DNA from: Glycomyces artemisiae
GTDB taxonomy: Bacteria > Actinomycetota > Actinomycetes > Mycobacteriales > Micromonosporaceae
NCBI RefSeq assembly: GCF_003002955.1
Contig: NZ_PVTJ01000002.1
Span: 124,001-188,000, forward strand
Reading direction: 5' to 3'
Length of the DNA stretch: 64,000 bases
Position numbers and translations under genes: made by a program. Under the pieces are notes generated by a model, which searched no databases, was not told the DNA's origin, and saw only the letters and a list, made by a program, of their open reading frames with translations. Below are positions 43,413 through 51,160 of this stretch, piece after piece. Every line of letters starts with the position of its first letter. The first letter of the stretch is position 1.

Positions 43413-43451
43413 TGAACACCTGTACAGTCTAACTCACTGAACACCTGTTCA
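43413..43451. promoter_or_regulatory. Two TetR operators between tetR and SDR gene
   Basis: TGAACACCTGTTCA (43438-43451) is a perfect palindrome; TGAACACCTGTACA (43413-43426) is the same site with one change. They start 25 bp apart in the 79-bp divergent region. Confidence 0.82.
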
Positions 43452-43472
43452 CTTATATCGAGGACGGTAGCC

Positions 43473-44264
43473 ATGTTCCACAACGCGGTCACAGTGGTGA
43501 CCGGGGCCAGCGCGGGGATCGGCGCGGCGTTCGCCCGCGAACTGGCCTCCCGCGGCAGCGATCTCGTGCTCGTGGCGCGGCGGCGCGACCGGCTGGAAGA
43601 CCTCGCCGAGACGATCCGGGGCCGCCACGGCCGCCGGGTCGACGTGGTCGCGGCGGACTTGAGCGAACCCGGGGCCGGCGGGCGCCTGGAGGCCGAGTGC
43701 CGGGCGCGGGGGCTGCGGCCGACCTCGCTGATCAACAACGCCGGGTTCGGGATGCACGGCGACCTCGCGCACGCCGACAGCGACCGCCTCGCCGCCATGC
43801 TCCGCCTCAACGTCGAAGGCCTGGTGGACATCACGCGGGCCTTCCTGCCGGGACTCCTTGAGCACGGGAGGGGCGCGCTGGTCAACGTCGCCAGCAGCGC
43901 CGGATACCAACCGGTCCCGGGCATGGCCGCCTACGCGGCCAGCAAGGCGTTCGTGCTGTCCTTCACCGAGGCGCTCTGGCGGGAGACCCGGCGGACCGGC
44001 GTGCGCGTTCTCGCGCTCTCTCCGGGGCCGACGCGCACCGAGTTCTTCGATGTGGTCGCGACGATGAACGACCCGGCCGGGACCTGCCAGACGCCCGAGC
44101 AGGTCGTGCGCACGGCGCTCCGGGCCCTCGCCCGCAGGCACGCCCCGCCCAGCATCGTCTCCGGCCGGCTCACCGCCGCCCAGGCGACCGCCGTCAGGTT
44201 CCTGCCCCGGCGGGCCGGGATCGCGATCGCCGGCGGCTTCACCTCCGCGAAGCCCGCCGCGTGA
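43473..44264 (+). CDS. Short-chain dehydrogenase/reductase
   Basis: 263 aa. VVTGASAGIG (about 8-17), LINNAGFG, and catalytic S in VASSAG with YAASK downstream. The ARRRDRL after the second strand suggests NADP(H). The C-terminal segment ends in a hydrophobic stretch, as in DltE/YqjQ-like members. Substrate unknown. Divergent from its TetR regulator. Convergent with the LysR gene across 116 bp that hold nothing recognisable. Confidence 0.9.
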   Translation: MFHNAVTVVTGASAGIGAAFARELASRGSDLVLVARRRDRLEDLAETIRGRHGRRVDVVAADLSEPGAGGRLEAECRARGLRPTSLINNAGFGMHGDLAHADSDRLAAMLRLNVEGLVDITRAFLPGLLEHGRGALVNVASSAGYQPVPGMAAYAASKAFVLSFTEALWRETRRTGVRVLALSPGPTRTEFFDVVATMNDPAGTCQTPEQVVRTALRALARRHAPPSIVSGRLTAAQATAVRFLPRRAGIAIAGGFTSAKPAA

Positions 44265-44380
44265 CACCGTGAGGGAGCCGGCGACCAGTTCCCTGAGATC
44301 CTGCGACCCAAAGGTTCGGAGTTCGGTCCCGTGCAGCTCGCGGGAACGGCCGACGTGGCCGACAGCCGACGTGGTGCGTC

Positions 44381-45244
44381 CTAGAGGAGCGAGCGGACGA
44401 CGGCGGCGAAGTCCTCCGCGAGCGGGTTCCCGGCCCGCCAGGCGAGGGCGACGCGCAGCGGTTCGGCGTCGGCGAGCGGGACCCACACGAGGTCGGGGCG
44501 GGCGTAGTAGGCGGCCATCGACTCGGGCGCGAAGCACACCGCCGCGCCCTCGGCGACCTGTTCGAGCATCTCCTCGACGTTGTCGTTCTTCGGACCCCAC
44601 CGGGGCTCGCTGCCGTCGGGGCGGGGGTTCACGGCCCACCAGTCGACCCACTCGCGCGGCGCCTTGTCCGTCCACATGAGCGGCTCCGCGTTCGTCTCCA
44701 GGACGGACACCGCGTCGCGGCGCGCGAGGCGGTGGCCCGCGGGGACGCCGAGCACGCGCGGCTCGGTGCGGACGAGGACGCTCTCGCAGCCGGTCAGGTC
44801 GGCCGGGAGCCACACGAACGCGGCGTCGACCGCGCCCTCGCGCAGGGCCGCGGCCTCGCCGCCCCAGTCGAACCGCTTGGGCACCACCCGGACCCCGGGG
44901 CGGCGGCGCGCGAACTCGGCGCGGGCGCGCGTGGTCAGCTCACCGGCGCCGCTGGCCTCGAACCCGACCCGCAGGACCCCGCCCGTGCGGTGCCGCTCGG
45001 CTGCCGCGGCCACCTCGTCGGCTGCGGCGAGGGCCGCCGCGGCGGCGTCCAGGACGTCGGCGCCCGCGGCGGTCGGCTCGACGCCGGCGGGGGTGCGGTC
45101 GAACAGCCGCACCCCCAGCTCGGCCTCAAGCCCCTTGAGGGCGTAGGAGAGCGCGGGCTGGCTGACGTACAGCGCCTTCGCGGCCCTCCCGAGGTTCCCG
45201 TGCTCGGCGATGGCCGCCAGATACCGCAACTGCCGCAGCTCCAT
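44381..45244 (-). CDS. LysR-family regulator
   Basis: 287 aa. N-terminal winged helix MELRQLRYLAAIAEHGNLGRAAKALYVSQPALSYALKGLEAELG is textbook LysR; the rest is a periplasmic-binding-like effector domain (LRVGFEASGAGEL onwards). The ATG at 45244 is chosen over 45331. Divergent from an SDR gene, which is the likely target. Confidence 0.92.
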   Translation of the reverse strand: MELRQLRYLAAIAEHGNLGRAAKALYVSQPALSYALKGLEAELGVRLFDRTPAGVEPTAAGADVLDAAAAALAAADEVAAAAERHRTGGVLRVGFEASGAGELTTRARAEFARRRPGVRVVPKRFDWGGEAAALREGAVDAAFVWLPADLTGCESVLVRTEPRVLGVPAGHRLARRDAVSVLETNAEPLMWTDKAPREWVDWWAVNPRPDGSEPRWGPKNDNVEEMLEQVAEGAAVCFAPESMAAYYARPDLVWVPLADAEPLRVALAWRAGNPLAEDFAAVVRSLL

Positions 45245-45253
45245 GCAGCGATC

Positions 45254-45268
45254 ATAAGCCGCCTTTAT
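45254..45268. promoter_or_regulatory. Candidate LysR box
   Basis: ATAAGCCGCCTTTAT fits the T-N11-A pattern with short dyad ATAA/TTAT, 10 bp upstream of the lysR start in the divergent region. Confidence 0.5.
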
Positions 45269-45348
45269 GGCCCGGTCGGAAACCGGTATTGGACGCCCCA
45301 AGGGCCCCAGGGGGATAAAGGACCGGCACACCGACGGAAGGAAACCCC

Positions 45349-46203
45349 GTGGACACCGAACCCACCCGCACCGCCGAGGGCCGCGTCTGGCTAGTCACCG
45401 GCACCTCCTCCGGCTTCGGCCGGGCGATCGCCGAGGCCGCGCTCGCCGCGGGCGACACCGTGATCGCGACGGCCCGCCGCCCCGAGGACCTCGACGACCT
45501 CGCCGCCGCCCATCCGGGCCGGGCCGTGCCCGTGGCCCTGGACGTGACCGACCCCGCCCGCGTGCGCGCGGTCGTCGCCGAGGCGGTCCTCTGGTACGGC
45601 CGCATCGACGTCCTGGTCAACAACGCCGGCCGCGGCCACATCGGCGCGGTCGAGGAGACCACCGACGCCGAGCTGCGGTCCCTCATGGACCTGCATTTCT
45701 TCGGACCCGCGGACCTGGTCCGGGCCGTGCTGCCGCACATGCGCGCCAACGGAAGCGGCACGATCGTGCAGCTCTCCAGCATGGGCGGGCGCATGTCGTT
45801 CCCCGGCGTGGGCGCGTACTCGGCGACCAAGCACGCCCTGGAGGGGCTGAGCGCGGCCCTCGCCGCGGAGGTCCGCCCGCACGGCATCGACGTGCTCGTG
45901 GTCGAACCGGGCGCGTTCCGCACCGGCTTGAACGGGGCCGGGCACGTTCAGTCGGCGCCGCTCGACGCGTACGAGGCGACCGTGGGCCCGTTCCGGTCCG
46001 CGTTCCCGGACGCGGCCGGGAAGCAGCCGGGCGACCCCGCGAAGGCCGCGGCCGCGATCCTCGCCGCGCTCGCGGCCGACACCGTCCCGCTCCGGCTGGT
46101 CCTGGGCGCGGACGCGGCCGACGCGATCGGCGCCGAACTCAAGGAGCAGCAGGCCGAGTTCAGCGAGTGGGAGCCGGTCGCCCGCGCCACCGACTTCGAC
46201 TAG
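45349..46203 (+). CDS. Short-chain dehydrogenase/reductase
   Basis: 284 aa. LVTGTSSGFGRAI (about 15-27), VLVNNAGRG, and catalytic YSATK. The GFG form of the glycine motif and ATARRPEDL fit classical SDRs acting on ketones or steroids; substrate unknown. GTG start with AAGGAAA upstream. Target of the divergent LysR protein by context. Confidence 0.9.
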   Translation: MDTEPTRTAEGRVWLVTGTSSGFGRAIAEAALAAGDTVIATARRPEDLDDLAAAHPGRAVPVALDVTDPARVRAVVAEAVLWYGRIDVLVNNAGRGHIGAVEETTDAELRSLMDLHFFGPADLVRAVLPHMRANGSGTIVQLSSMGGRMSFPGVGAYSATKHALEGLSAALAAEVRPHGIDVLVVEPGAFRTGLNGAGHVQSAPLDAYEATVGPFRSAFPDAAGKQPGDPAKAAAAILAALAADTVPLRLVLGADAADAIGAELKEQQAEFSEWEPVARATDFD

Positions 46204-46318
46204 CGGACGGTCGGCGATCCCGCGCAGGACGACGCGGTGCCGCGGACGGCAGCTCGCGGTCCCGCAGCCGGCCGGTCTCGAGCGGCTCGTCCCGCCGGGC
46301 TCGCCGCAGCAGCCGCGC

Positions 46319-46459
46319 GTGCACTCCGATCCCCTCCCGTTCAACCCCCGTGAAGAGGAGCGCAAGAACAAGCGACTCACCTTCATCCTCGGGACGATCC
46401 TCACCATCGGCGTCATCGCGTTCATCGCCTGCCAAGTCGCGATCCGCGACTGGCAGTGA
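46319..46459 (+). CDS. Possible small single-pass membrane protein
   Basis: 46 aa from a GTG at 46319. A charged stretch NPREEERKNKRL is followed by a clean transmembrane helix (TFILGTILTIGVIAFIACQVA) and a short tail IRDWQ. The in-frame sequence before the GTG is also proline-rich and protein-like, so the true start is uncertain. No ribosome binding site is convincing. It is too short for ordinary gene finding; the rest of the gap 46204-46600 shows nothing else. Confidence 0.4.
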   Translation: MHSDPLPFNPREEERKNKRLTFILGTILTIGVIAFIACQVAIRDWQ

Positions 46460-46616
46460 ACGACGCCTGCGCTGCCGCGGAGCACGGTCCCGGTTTCCAG
46501 GACGTTGTGTAGATGTCGTTGCGGTTAAAGGAAACTGGCCGTCTGGTGGCGCGGGCGGGAATGCGATACGGTGAGGGATCTTTAGCGTTCACCTGGCGCG
46601 CCCCGAGGAGATGACC

Positions 46617-46943
46617 GTGGCCGGACTTCAGATCGATCCCGAGGGGATGCGGCGGTCCGCCGACGGGCTGGACGCCGCGAAGGACGAGGTCCAGGCGCTG
46701 CTGGACCAGTTCACGGCGGCGCTGGCGCAGTACGCCGACGCGTTCGGCGGGGACATGGTCGGGTCGATCGCCGGGCCCGCGCACGAGGAGTGCGTCGCGG
46801 TCGCGACAGAGTGCTTCACGTCGAACATCGAAGCGCTGGAAGCGTACTCGCAGGACCTCCGCGAGATGGCCGACGAGCACGAGGCCAACGACGCCGAGGT
46901 CGCCAAGAGCTTCACGACCATCCACGGCGGACTCAAACCCTGA
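46617..46943 (+). CDS. EspC/WXG100-like type VII secretion substrate-type protein
   Basis: 108 aa, two long helices. It begins AGLQIDPEGMRRSADGLDAAKDEVQALLDQF, the pattern of EspC-like proteins of actinobacterial ESX systems; no WxG is seen at the turn (FGGDMVGSIAGPAH instead). GTG at 46617 lies 6 bases after GAGGAG; the ATG at 46611 would have no spacing. First gene of a four-gene toxin-type operon and probably a secretion partner or chaperone of the downstream protein. Confidence 0.78.
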   Translation: MAGLQIDPEGMRRSADGLDAAKDEVQALLDQFTAALAQYADAFGGDMVGSIAGPAHEECVAVATECFTSNIEALEAYSQDLREMADEHEANDAEVAKSFTTIHGGLKP

Positions 46944-47016
46944 GCCCTTCCACCCCGGCCCCTGGCCCCTTCCCACCCCCAACCCCCTTGCTCCCCATGC
47001 GGAGAGGAGTCGCCAT

Positions 47017-47511
47017 ATGGGCATGCAGCTGCCCTCCGAACTCATCACCCTGCTGGGGGTGCTCGGCTACGAGTGGCCCGAGTCGGACGAGGAGAAGATC
47101 TTCAACCTCGCGGGCGAGTGGACCGCCATGGCCGACCAGGTCGCCGGGCGGGTCGAGTCGCTGGACGCGGCGGCGCGGTCGCTCATCGAGGGGAACTCGG
47201 GCGCCGACATCGACGCGTTCCGAGCCGACTGGGAGCACGAGGAGTCGGCGCTGCGGAACATCGCCGACGTCGCCGACCCGACGAACGAGATCACCATCGG
47301 GCTGATGGTCACCGCGGGGATCATCCTGGCGCTGAAGATCAGCGTGATCGTGCAGCTGGCGATCCTGGCGTTCCAGATCGCGCAGGCCATCGCGTTCGCG
47401 GCGGTCACGTTCGGGGCGTCGCTGGCGCAGATCCCGATCTTCAAGAAGATCACCGGGCTCATCATCGACCAGCTCATGGACCGGGCGCTGAGCGCGGTGC
47501 TCAATGGGTAG
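47017..47511 (+). CDS. N-terminal delivery module of a polymorphic toxin (CpnT-N/WXG-like)
   Basis: 164 aa. The opening MQLPSELITLLGVLGYEWPE and later helices are the typical N-terminal domain of actinobacterial toxins exported by type VII systems. It continues with two hydrophobic helices (about 93-130) and ends in KKITGLIIDQLMDRALSAVLNG. In relatives this module is normally followed in the same chain by a variable C-terminal toxin; here the frame closes with TAG at 47511 and the toxin frame begins at 47504. GGAGAGG precedes the ATG. Confidence 0.78.
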   Translation: MGMQLPSELITLLGVLGYEWPESDEEKIFNLAGEWTAMADQVAGRVESLDAAARSLIEGNSGADIDAFRADWEHEESALRNIADVADPTNEITIGLMVTAGIILALKISVIVQLAILAFQIAQAIAFAAVTFGASLAQIPIFKKITGLIIDQLMDRALSAVLNG

Positions 47512-48334
47512 CTCCAGTTCCAAGATGAGCGGCGCAGGCAAAGCCGTCGGGACCATCATCAACAAGGCCGCGAAACTCCCGAAATCGTTCCGGAAGGCCG
47601 TGAGCCGCAAGAAGAAGCCGGGCGACACGAGCGCGGCGCCGGACCCGAGGACGACCGCGCCGACGCCGGACGCCCCGAAGGGCTGGACGCACCCGAAGCA
47701 CCCCGAGGTGAAGCTGAGCCCCGAGGACAACGCGGCCGTGGACCGGTTCCTGGCCCGTTCGCGGGACGCCGAGTCGCGGATCACCCCCAAGATGGACGAG
47801 ATCGCCGCCGCCAACGACTCGAAGCTCATCGGGCGCGACCACCGGCTCAAGACCGAGGACTCGCTGAAGGAAAAGGTCGCGAGGATCCAGCGGCGCAACC
47901 CGGACGCGACCGCGGACGACGCGATCGCCGAGATCAACGACTCCGTCAGGTACACCCTCGGGCACGCCGACGACAAGTACACCGACGGCGTCAAGAACGC
48001 CCAGCAGACCCTCAAGGACGCCGGGTTCGAGCCCGACCCGAAGCAGTACAAGTTCAAGTGGAACCAGGACGGCAAGTACCAGGGCATCAACACGACCTGG
48101 CGCGATCCCGAGACCGGCACCCAGTTCGAGGTGCAGCACCACACCGACCAGAGCTTCTGGGCCAAGGACGAGGGCACGCACGATCTGTACGATCAGATGA
48201 AGGTCCTCGACGACGCCGACCCGCGCAAGGCGGCGCTCGACGCGGAGCAGAAGAAGATCTTCAACGAGGTGCCGCATCCGAGCAACGTGCAGGACCTGAA
48301 GACGTTCGATGGGAGTTTCGGTGGAGGATCTTAG
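47504..48334 (+). CDS. Putative toxin with RelA/SpoT-like nucleotidyltransferase domain
   Basis: 276 aa. The basic N-terminal third (1-75, rich in Lys, Ser and Pro) looks like a linker. Residues about 105-265 match the order of RelA/SpoT synthetase motifs: R114-x-K116-x3-S120-x-K122 (RLKTEDSLK), D146-x2-R149 (NDSVRY), Y192-x3-N196 (KYQGIN) and E209-x-Q211-x2-T214 (FEVQHHT). In small alarmone synthetases the Asp and Glu bind magnesium. It could make (p)ppGpp or (p)ppApp, or pyrophosphorylate tRNA. No hydrolase domain. Overlaps the previous gene by 8 bp and the next by 14 or 26. Confidence 0.72.
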   Translation: MGSSSSKMSGAGKAVGTIINKAAKLPKSFRKAVSRKKKPGDTSAAPDPRTTAPTPDAPKGWTHPKHPEVKLSPEDNAAVDRFLARSRDAESRITPKMDEIAAANDSKLIGRDHRLKTEDSLKEKVARIQRRNPDATADDAIAEINDSVRYTLGHADDKYTDGVKNAQQTLKDAGFEPDPKQYKFKWNQDGKYQGINTTWRDPETGTQFEVQHHTDQSFWAKDEGTHDLYDQMKVLDDADPRKAALDAEQKKIFNEVPHPSNVQDLKTFDGSFGGGS

Positions 48335-48593
48335 GTACTTCGTGATGGTGAGCCACCGCTGGCCGAGGTCCAATCCCGCGGGGTTCCTGCGCAAGTACCG
48401 CGAGGGCGGGAAGGGCTGGAGCGAGGAGTACGACTTCGCGAAGCCCGGCTGGGTGCGCACCACGTTCTTCCTGGACCACGACCGCGGCCACATCGACTAC
48501 GACTACGAGGAAGTGCCCGCCGCGGAGGCCGAGGCCCTCATGGAGGAGAAGCGCCGCCGCAAGGCCGAGCGCGACCGCCTCCAGGGCGCCTGA
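48321..48593 (+). CDS. Probable immunity protein for the RelA-like toxin
   Basis: 90 aa from a GTG at 48321 with GGGAG upstream (an ATG at 48309 gives 94 aa but no ribosome binding site). Small, acidic to neutral, with an aromatic-rich beta segment (VRTTFFLDHDRGHIDYDYEEV) and a C-terminal charged helix. No family recognised. Overlap with the toxin gene, small size and final position in the operon are the usual signs of an immunity gene; the function is inferred from that alone. Confidence 0.65.
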   Translation: MEDLRYFVMVSHRWPRSNPAGFLRKYREGGKGWSEEYDFAKPGWVRTTFFLDHDRGHIDYDYEEVPAAEAEALMEEKRRRKAERDRLQGA

Positions 48594-48600
48594 GCCGCCG

Positions 48601-48631
48601 CCGGGGCGGACCGCGCGGCGGCCCGCCCCGG
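48601..48631. terminator. Terminator hairpin after the toxin operon
   Basis: A 9-bp stem CCGGGGCGG/CCGCCCCGG (48601-48609 with 48623-48631) between convergent genes. Confidence 0.65.
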
Positions 48632-48646
48632 TGAACCGGTCGGCGC

Positions 48647-50056
48647 CTAGGCGGCCCCGCGGCGCATGCGGAGCGCGATGAGCGCGGCCGCCGCCGCGAC
48701 CGCGGCCATGGCGAGGAAGGCGTCGGAGTAGGCGGCGCCGCCGGCGGCCGCATGGAGCGGGTTGACCGCGTCGCGTCCGCTCTGGCGGACGGCGGTGACG
48801 AGGACGCCGAAGACCGCAGGTCCGGCGCCCGCGCCGAGGAACTGCGCGCCTTGGAGGAGCCCGAGGCCCACGCCGACCTGCGATGCGGGGAGGGCGCCCG
48901 CGGCGCTGCTGAGGATCGGGGTCATCACGAGGATGAAGCCGACGCTGAGGACGAGGATGCCGACGCCCGCCGGGACCACGGAGACGCTCCCGGCGAAGGC
49001 GGACAGGAAGAGCGCGGCGGCGATGACCGCGGCGAGGCCCGCCAGGACGAGGGGCCGGGACCCCGTGCGGTCGGCGAGGCGGCCGATCAGGGGCGAGAGT
49101 CCGGCGACGGCGAGGCCCGCGGGAACCATGACGAGGGCGCCCGCGCCCGGTTCGAGGCCGTTGACGTCGATGAGCAGCAGCGGCACGTACACCAGGGCGC
49201 CGAGGTTCACGGCCATGGCGAGGAACGCGGTGAGGACCGAGGCGCGGTAGTGCGGGTCGGCGAACAGCGCGGGCGGGGCGAACGGGTGCGCCGATCGGGC
49301 GGTGCGCCAGGCGAAGAGCGCGAGCGCCAGGGCCGCCGCGGCGAGGCTGCCCCAGGACGCCGGGGCCGCGGGGCCGTCGGCCTGCATCCGGGTGAGGCCG
49401 AACAGGGCCAGTCCGGCGCCGGCGCCGAGCAAGGCCCCGCCGAGGAGGTCGAACCGGTCGGCGCCCGCCGGGCGCCCGTCCGGGAGGAGGCGCAGCGCCG
49501 CGGGGAGCAGGAGCAGTGCGGCGGCGAGCATGATCCAGAACAGCGCGGACCAGCCGAGGTACTGGCCGATCCCGCCGCCGAGCGCGGGTCCGGCGGCGGT
49601 GCCGACGCCCGCGGCGGCGGAGACGACGCCGATGCCCATGCCGCGCTTGCCTTCCGGCAGCAGGCGGGTGATCGCGATCATCGCGAGCACCGGGATCGCC
49701 GCGGCGCCCGCGCCGGTCACGATCCGGCCCGCGACGAGCACCGGGAGGTTCGGGGCGAGCGCGCAGACGAGGCTGCCCGCCGCGTAGAGCGCGAGCGCGA
49801 ACGCGAAGAGGCGCTTGAGGCTCGCCCGGTCGGAGACGCGGCCGTAGACGGGGACGCCGATCGAGAACATGAGCAGGAAGCCGGTGACGACCCAGGCGAG
49901 TTCGGCCTCGGAGGCGCCGAACTGCTCCCCGATCGACGGCAGCATGAGGTTGACCATGTCGCTGGCGACGACGGTGGCGAGGACGGCGGGCATGAGCAGT
50001 GCGAGCAGGGGCGCCGCGGCGGGGGCGCGTTCGGGTGCGGTTGCGGTGGCGGTCAT
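48647..50056 (-). CDS. MFS exporter, DHA2 (14-helix) type
   Basis: 469 aa, about 14 hydrophobic helices. MFS motif A is seen in GRVSDRASLKRLF, motif C-like glycine/proline pattern in AAAGVGTAAGPALGGGIGQYLGW. Family members export antiseptics, antibiotics or metabolites with protons. ATG at 50056; upstream frame to 50293 is shadow. The Rrf2 gene just upstream on the same strand, separated by a terminator, may regulate it. Confidence 0.9.
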   Translation of the reverse strand: MTATATAPERAPAAAPLLALLMPAVLATVVASDMVNLMLPSIGEQFGASEAELAWVVTGFLLMFSIGVPVYGRVSDRASLKRLFAFALALYAAGSLVCALAPNLPVLVAGRIVTGAGAAAIPVLAMIAITRLLPEGKRGMGIGVVSAAAGVGTAAGPALGGGIGQYLGWSALFWIMLAAALLLLPAALRLLPDGRPAGADRFDLLGGALLGAGAGLALFGLTRMQADGPAAPASWGSLAAAALALALFAWRTARSAHPFAPPALFADPHYRASVLTAFLAMAVNLGALVYVPLLLIDVNGLEPGAGALVMVPAGLAVAGLSPLIGRLADRTGSRPLVLAGLAAVIAAALFLSAFAGSVSVVPAGVGILVLSVGFILVMTPILSSAAGALPASQVGVGLGLLQGAQFLGAGAGPAVFGVLVTAVRQSGRDAVNPLHAAAGGAAYSDAFLAMAAVAAAAALIALRMRRGAA

Positions 50057-50111
50057 GCCTCGGTTCCTCCGGTTGAACTGATACTGAAAGGGTTGCAGTT
50101 TGGGTTGAAGC

Positions 50112-50137
50112 GAAGGCCGGGGACGTCCCCGGCCTTC
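50112..50137 (-). terminator. Terminator after the Rrf2 gene
   Basis: A perfect 12-bp stem GAAGGCCGGGGA/TCCCCGGCCTTC (50112-50123 with 50126-50137) just downstream of the Rrf2 stop at 50143. Confidence 0.7.
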
Positions 50138-50142
50138 GGCGG

Positions 50143-50586
50143 TCAGCGCTGCAGGTTGAGCTCGCGCTCCTTCTCCAGGACCCGGTTGACGAGGTCGGCG
50201 ATCGTGGTGCGGCCCAGGCGCTCCTCCATGGCCCGCTGAGCCTCGCGGAACTCGTCTTCGAGCAGCGCCTGGATGTTGCGCCCGACCTCGCACTCGCGGC
50301 TCGGCGGGTGGGGGTGCCCGGCGAGCACCGGGCCGGTCTCGACGGCGGCGTACGCGTCGTAGAGCGTGATCGACCGCGGGGGCCGGGCCAGCCGCCAGCC
50401 GCCGCCGCGGCCCTCGGTCGAGTGCGCCAGGTCCGCGTCGCGCAGGGAGCCGAGGATGCGGCGCACGAGCACGGGGTTGCTCTCCAGGCTGTCCGCGATC
50501 TCGCCGGACGTCAGGGTCCGCTCCTCCCAGCGCGCCAGCATGGTGAGGGCGTGGATCGCGACCGCGCTCCTGCTGCTGATGCTCAC
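50143..50586 (-). CDS. Rrf2-family transcriptional regulator
   Basis: 147 aa. The winged helix (SISSRSAVAIHALTMLARWEERTLTSGEIADSLESNPVLVRRILGSLRDADLAHSTEGRGGGWRLAR..., here about 1-68) is typical. The three-cysteine cluster of iron-sulfur members such as NsrR and IscR is missing: only one Cys (SRECEVG) is present, so it is closer to YwnA-like thiol sensors. Lies upstream of the MFS exporter gene and divergent from the PPOX gene. Confidence 0.9.
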   Translation of the reverse strand: MSISSRSAVAIHALTMLARWEERTLTSGEIADSLESNPVLVRRILGSLRDADLAHSTEGRGGGWRLARPPRSITLYDAYAAVETGPVLAGHPHPPSRECEVGRNIQALLEDEFREAQRAMEERLGRTTIADLVNRVLEKERELNLQR

Positions 50587-50692
50587 TCGGTCCCCCTCGT
50601 CGCTTAGACTGGCACCAGAGTAGTTGCGGTTTATTGCGCCGTCAAGTCGGCCGCCGGTTGCGCTTCGCGCCGCGAAACTCTAGGAATAGGGG

Positions 50693-51148
50693 ATGGACTA
50701 CAGCAGCACAGGGCGGCGCATCCTCGACGGCATTCGGTACATGACGCTGGCGACGGCCAGTGCGAACGGGCGGCCGTGGGCGACGCCGGTGTGGTTCGCG
50801 CACCACGGGTACGAGGAGTTGTGGTGGGTCTCGCGGCCGGGCTCGCGGCACTCGCTGAACCTCGCGGTGCGGCCGCAGGCCGGGATCGCGGTCTTCGACT
50901 CGACGGTCCCCATCAGCACGGGCCAGGGCGTGTACGTCGAAGCGGTCGCGGGGGAGGCCCCCGGCGAGGATCTCGCGCGCGGGCTCGCGGTGTACTCGCG
51001 GTGCTCGGAGGCCGAGGGCGGCCGCGCCTGGGGCCCGGACGACGTGACGGGCGCGGCGCACCTGCGGCTCTACCGCGCGCAGGTGGTCGAGGCGTTCGTG
51101 CTGTCCCCCGAGGACGAACGCGTCCCGGTGGACCTCGCCGCGGAGTGA
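50693..51148 (+). CDS. Pyridoxamine 5'-phosphate oxidase-fold flavin/F420-binding protein
   Basis: 151 aa. The split-barrel core RYMTLATASANGRPWATPVWFAHHGYEELWWVSRPGSRHSLNLAVRPQAGIAVFD (here about 15-70) is typical of PPOX-like proteins that bind FMN, F420 or haem. No extra domain, so the reaction cannot be told. Divergent from the Rrf2 gene (106 bp) and convergent with the GntR-TetR gene. Confidence 0.86.
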   Translation: MDYSSTGRRILDGIRYMTLATASANGRPWATPVWFAHHGYEELWWVSRPGSRHSLNLAVRPQAGIAVFDSTVPISTGQGVYVEAVAGEAPGEDLARGLAVYSRCSEAEGGRAWGPDDVTGAAHLRLYRAQVVEAFVLSPEDERVPVDLAAE

Positions 51149-51160
51149 GCCGGCTCGCGC

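Noticed and set aside
50092-50632. Shared GTTGC(A/G)GTTT words upstream of the MFS and Rrf2 genes as an Rrf2 operator
   Set aside because: The shared word is only ten bases without convincing dyad symmetry, and I could not separate it from chance.
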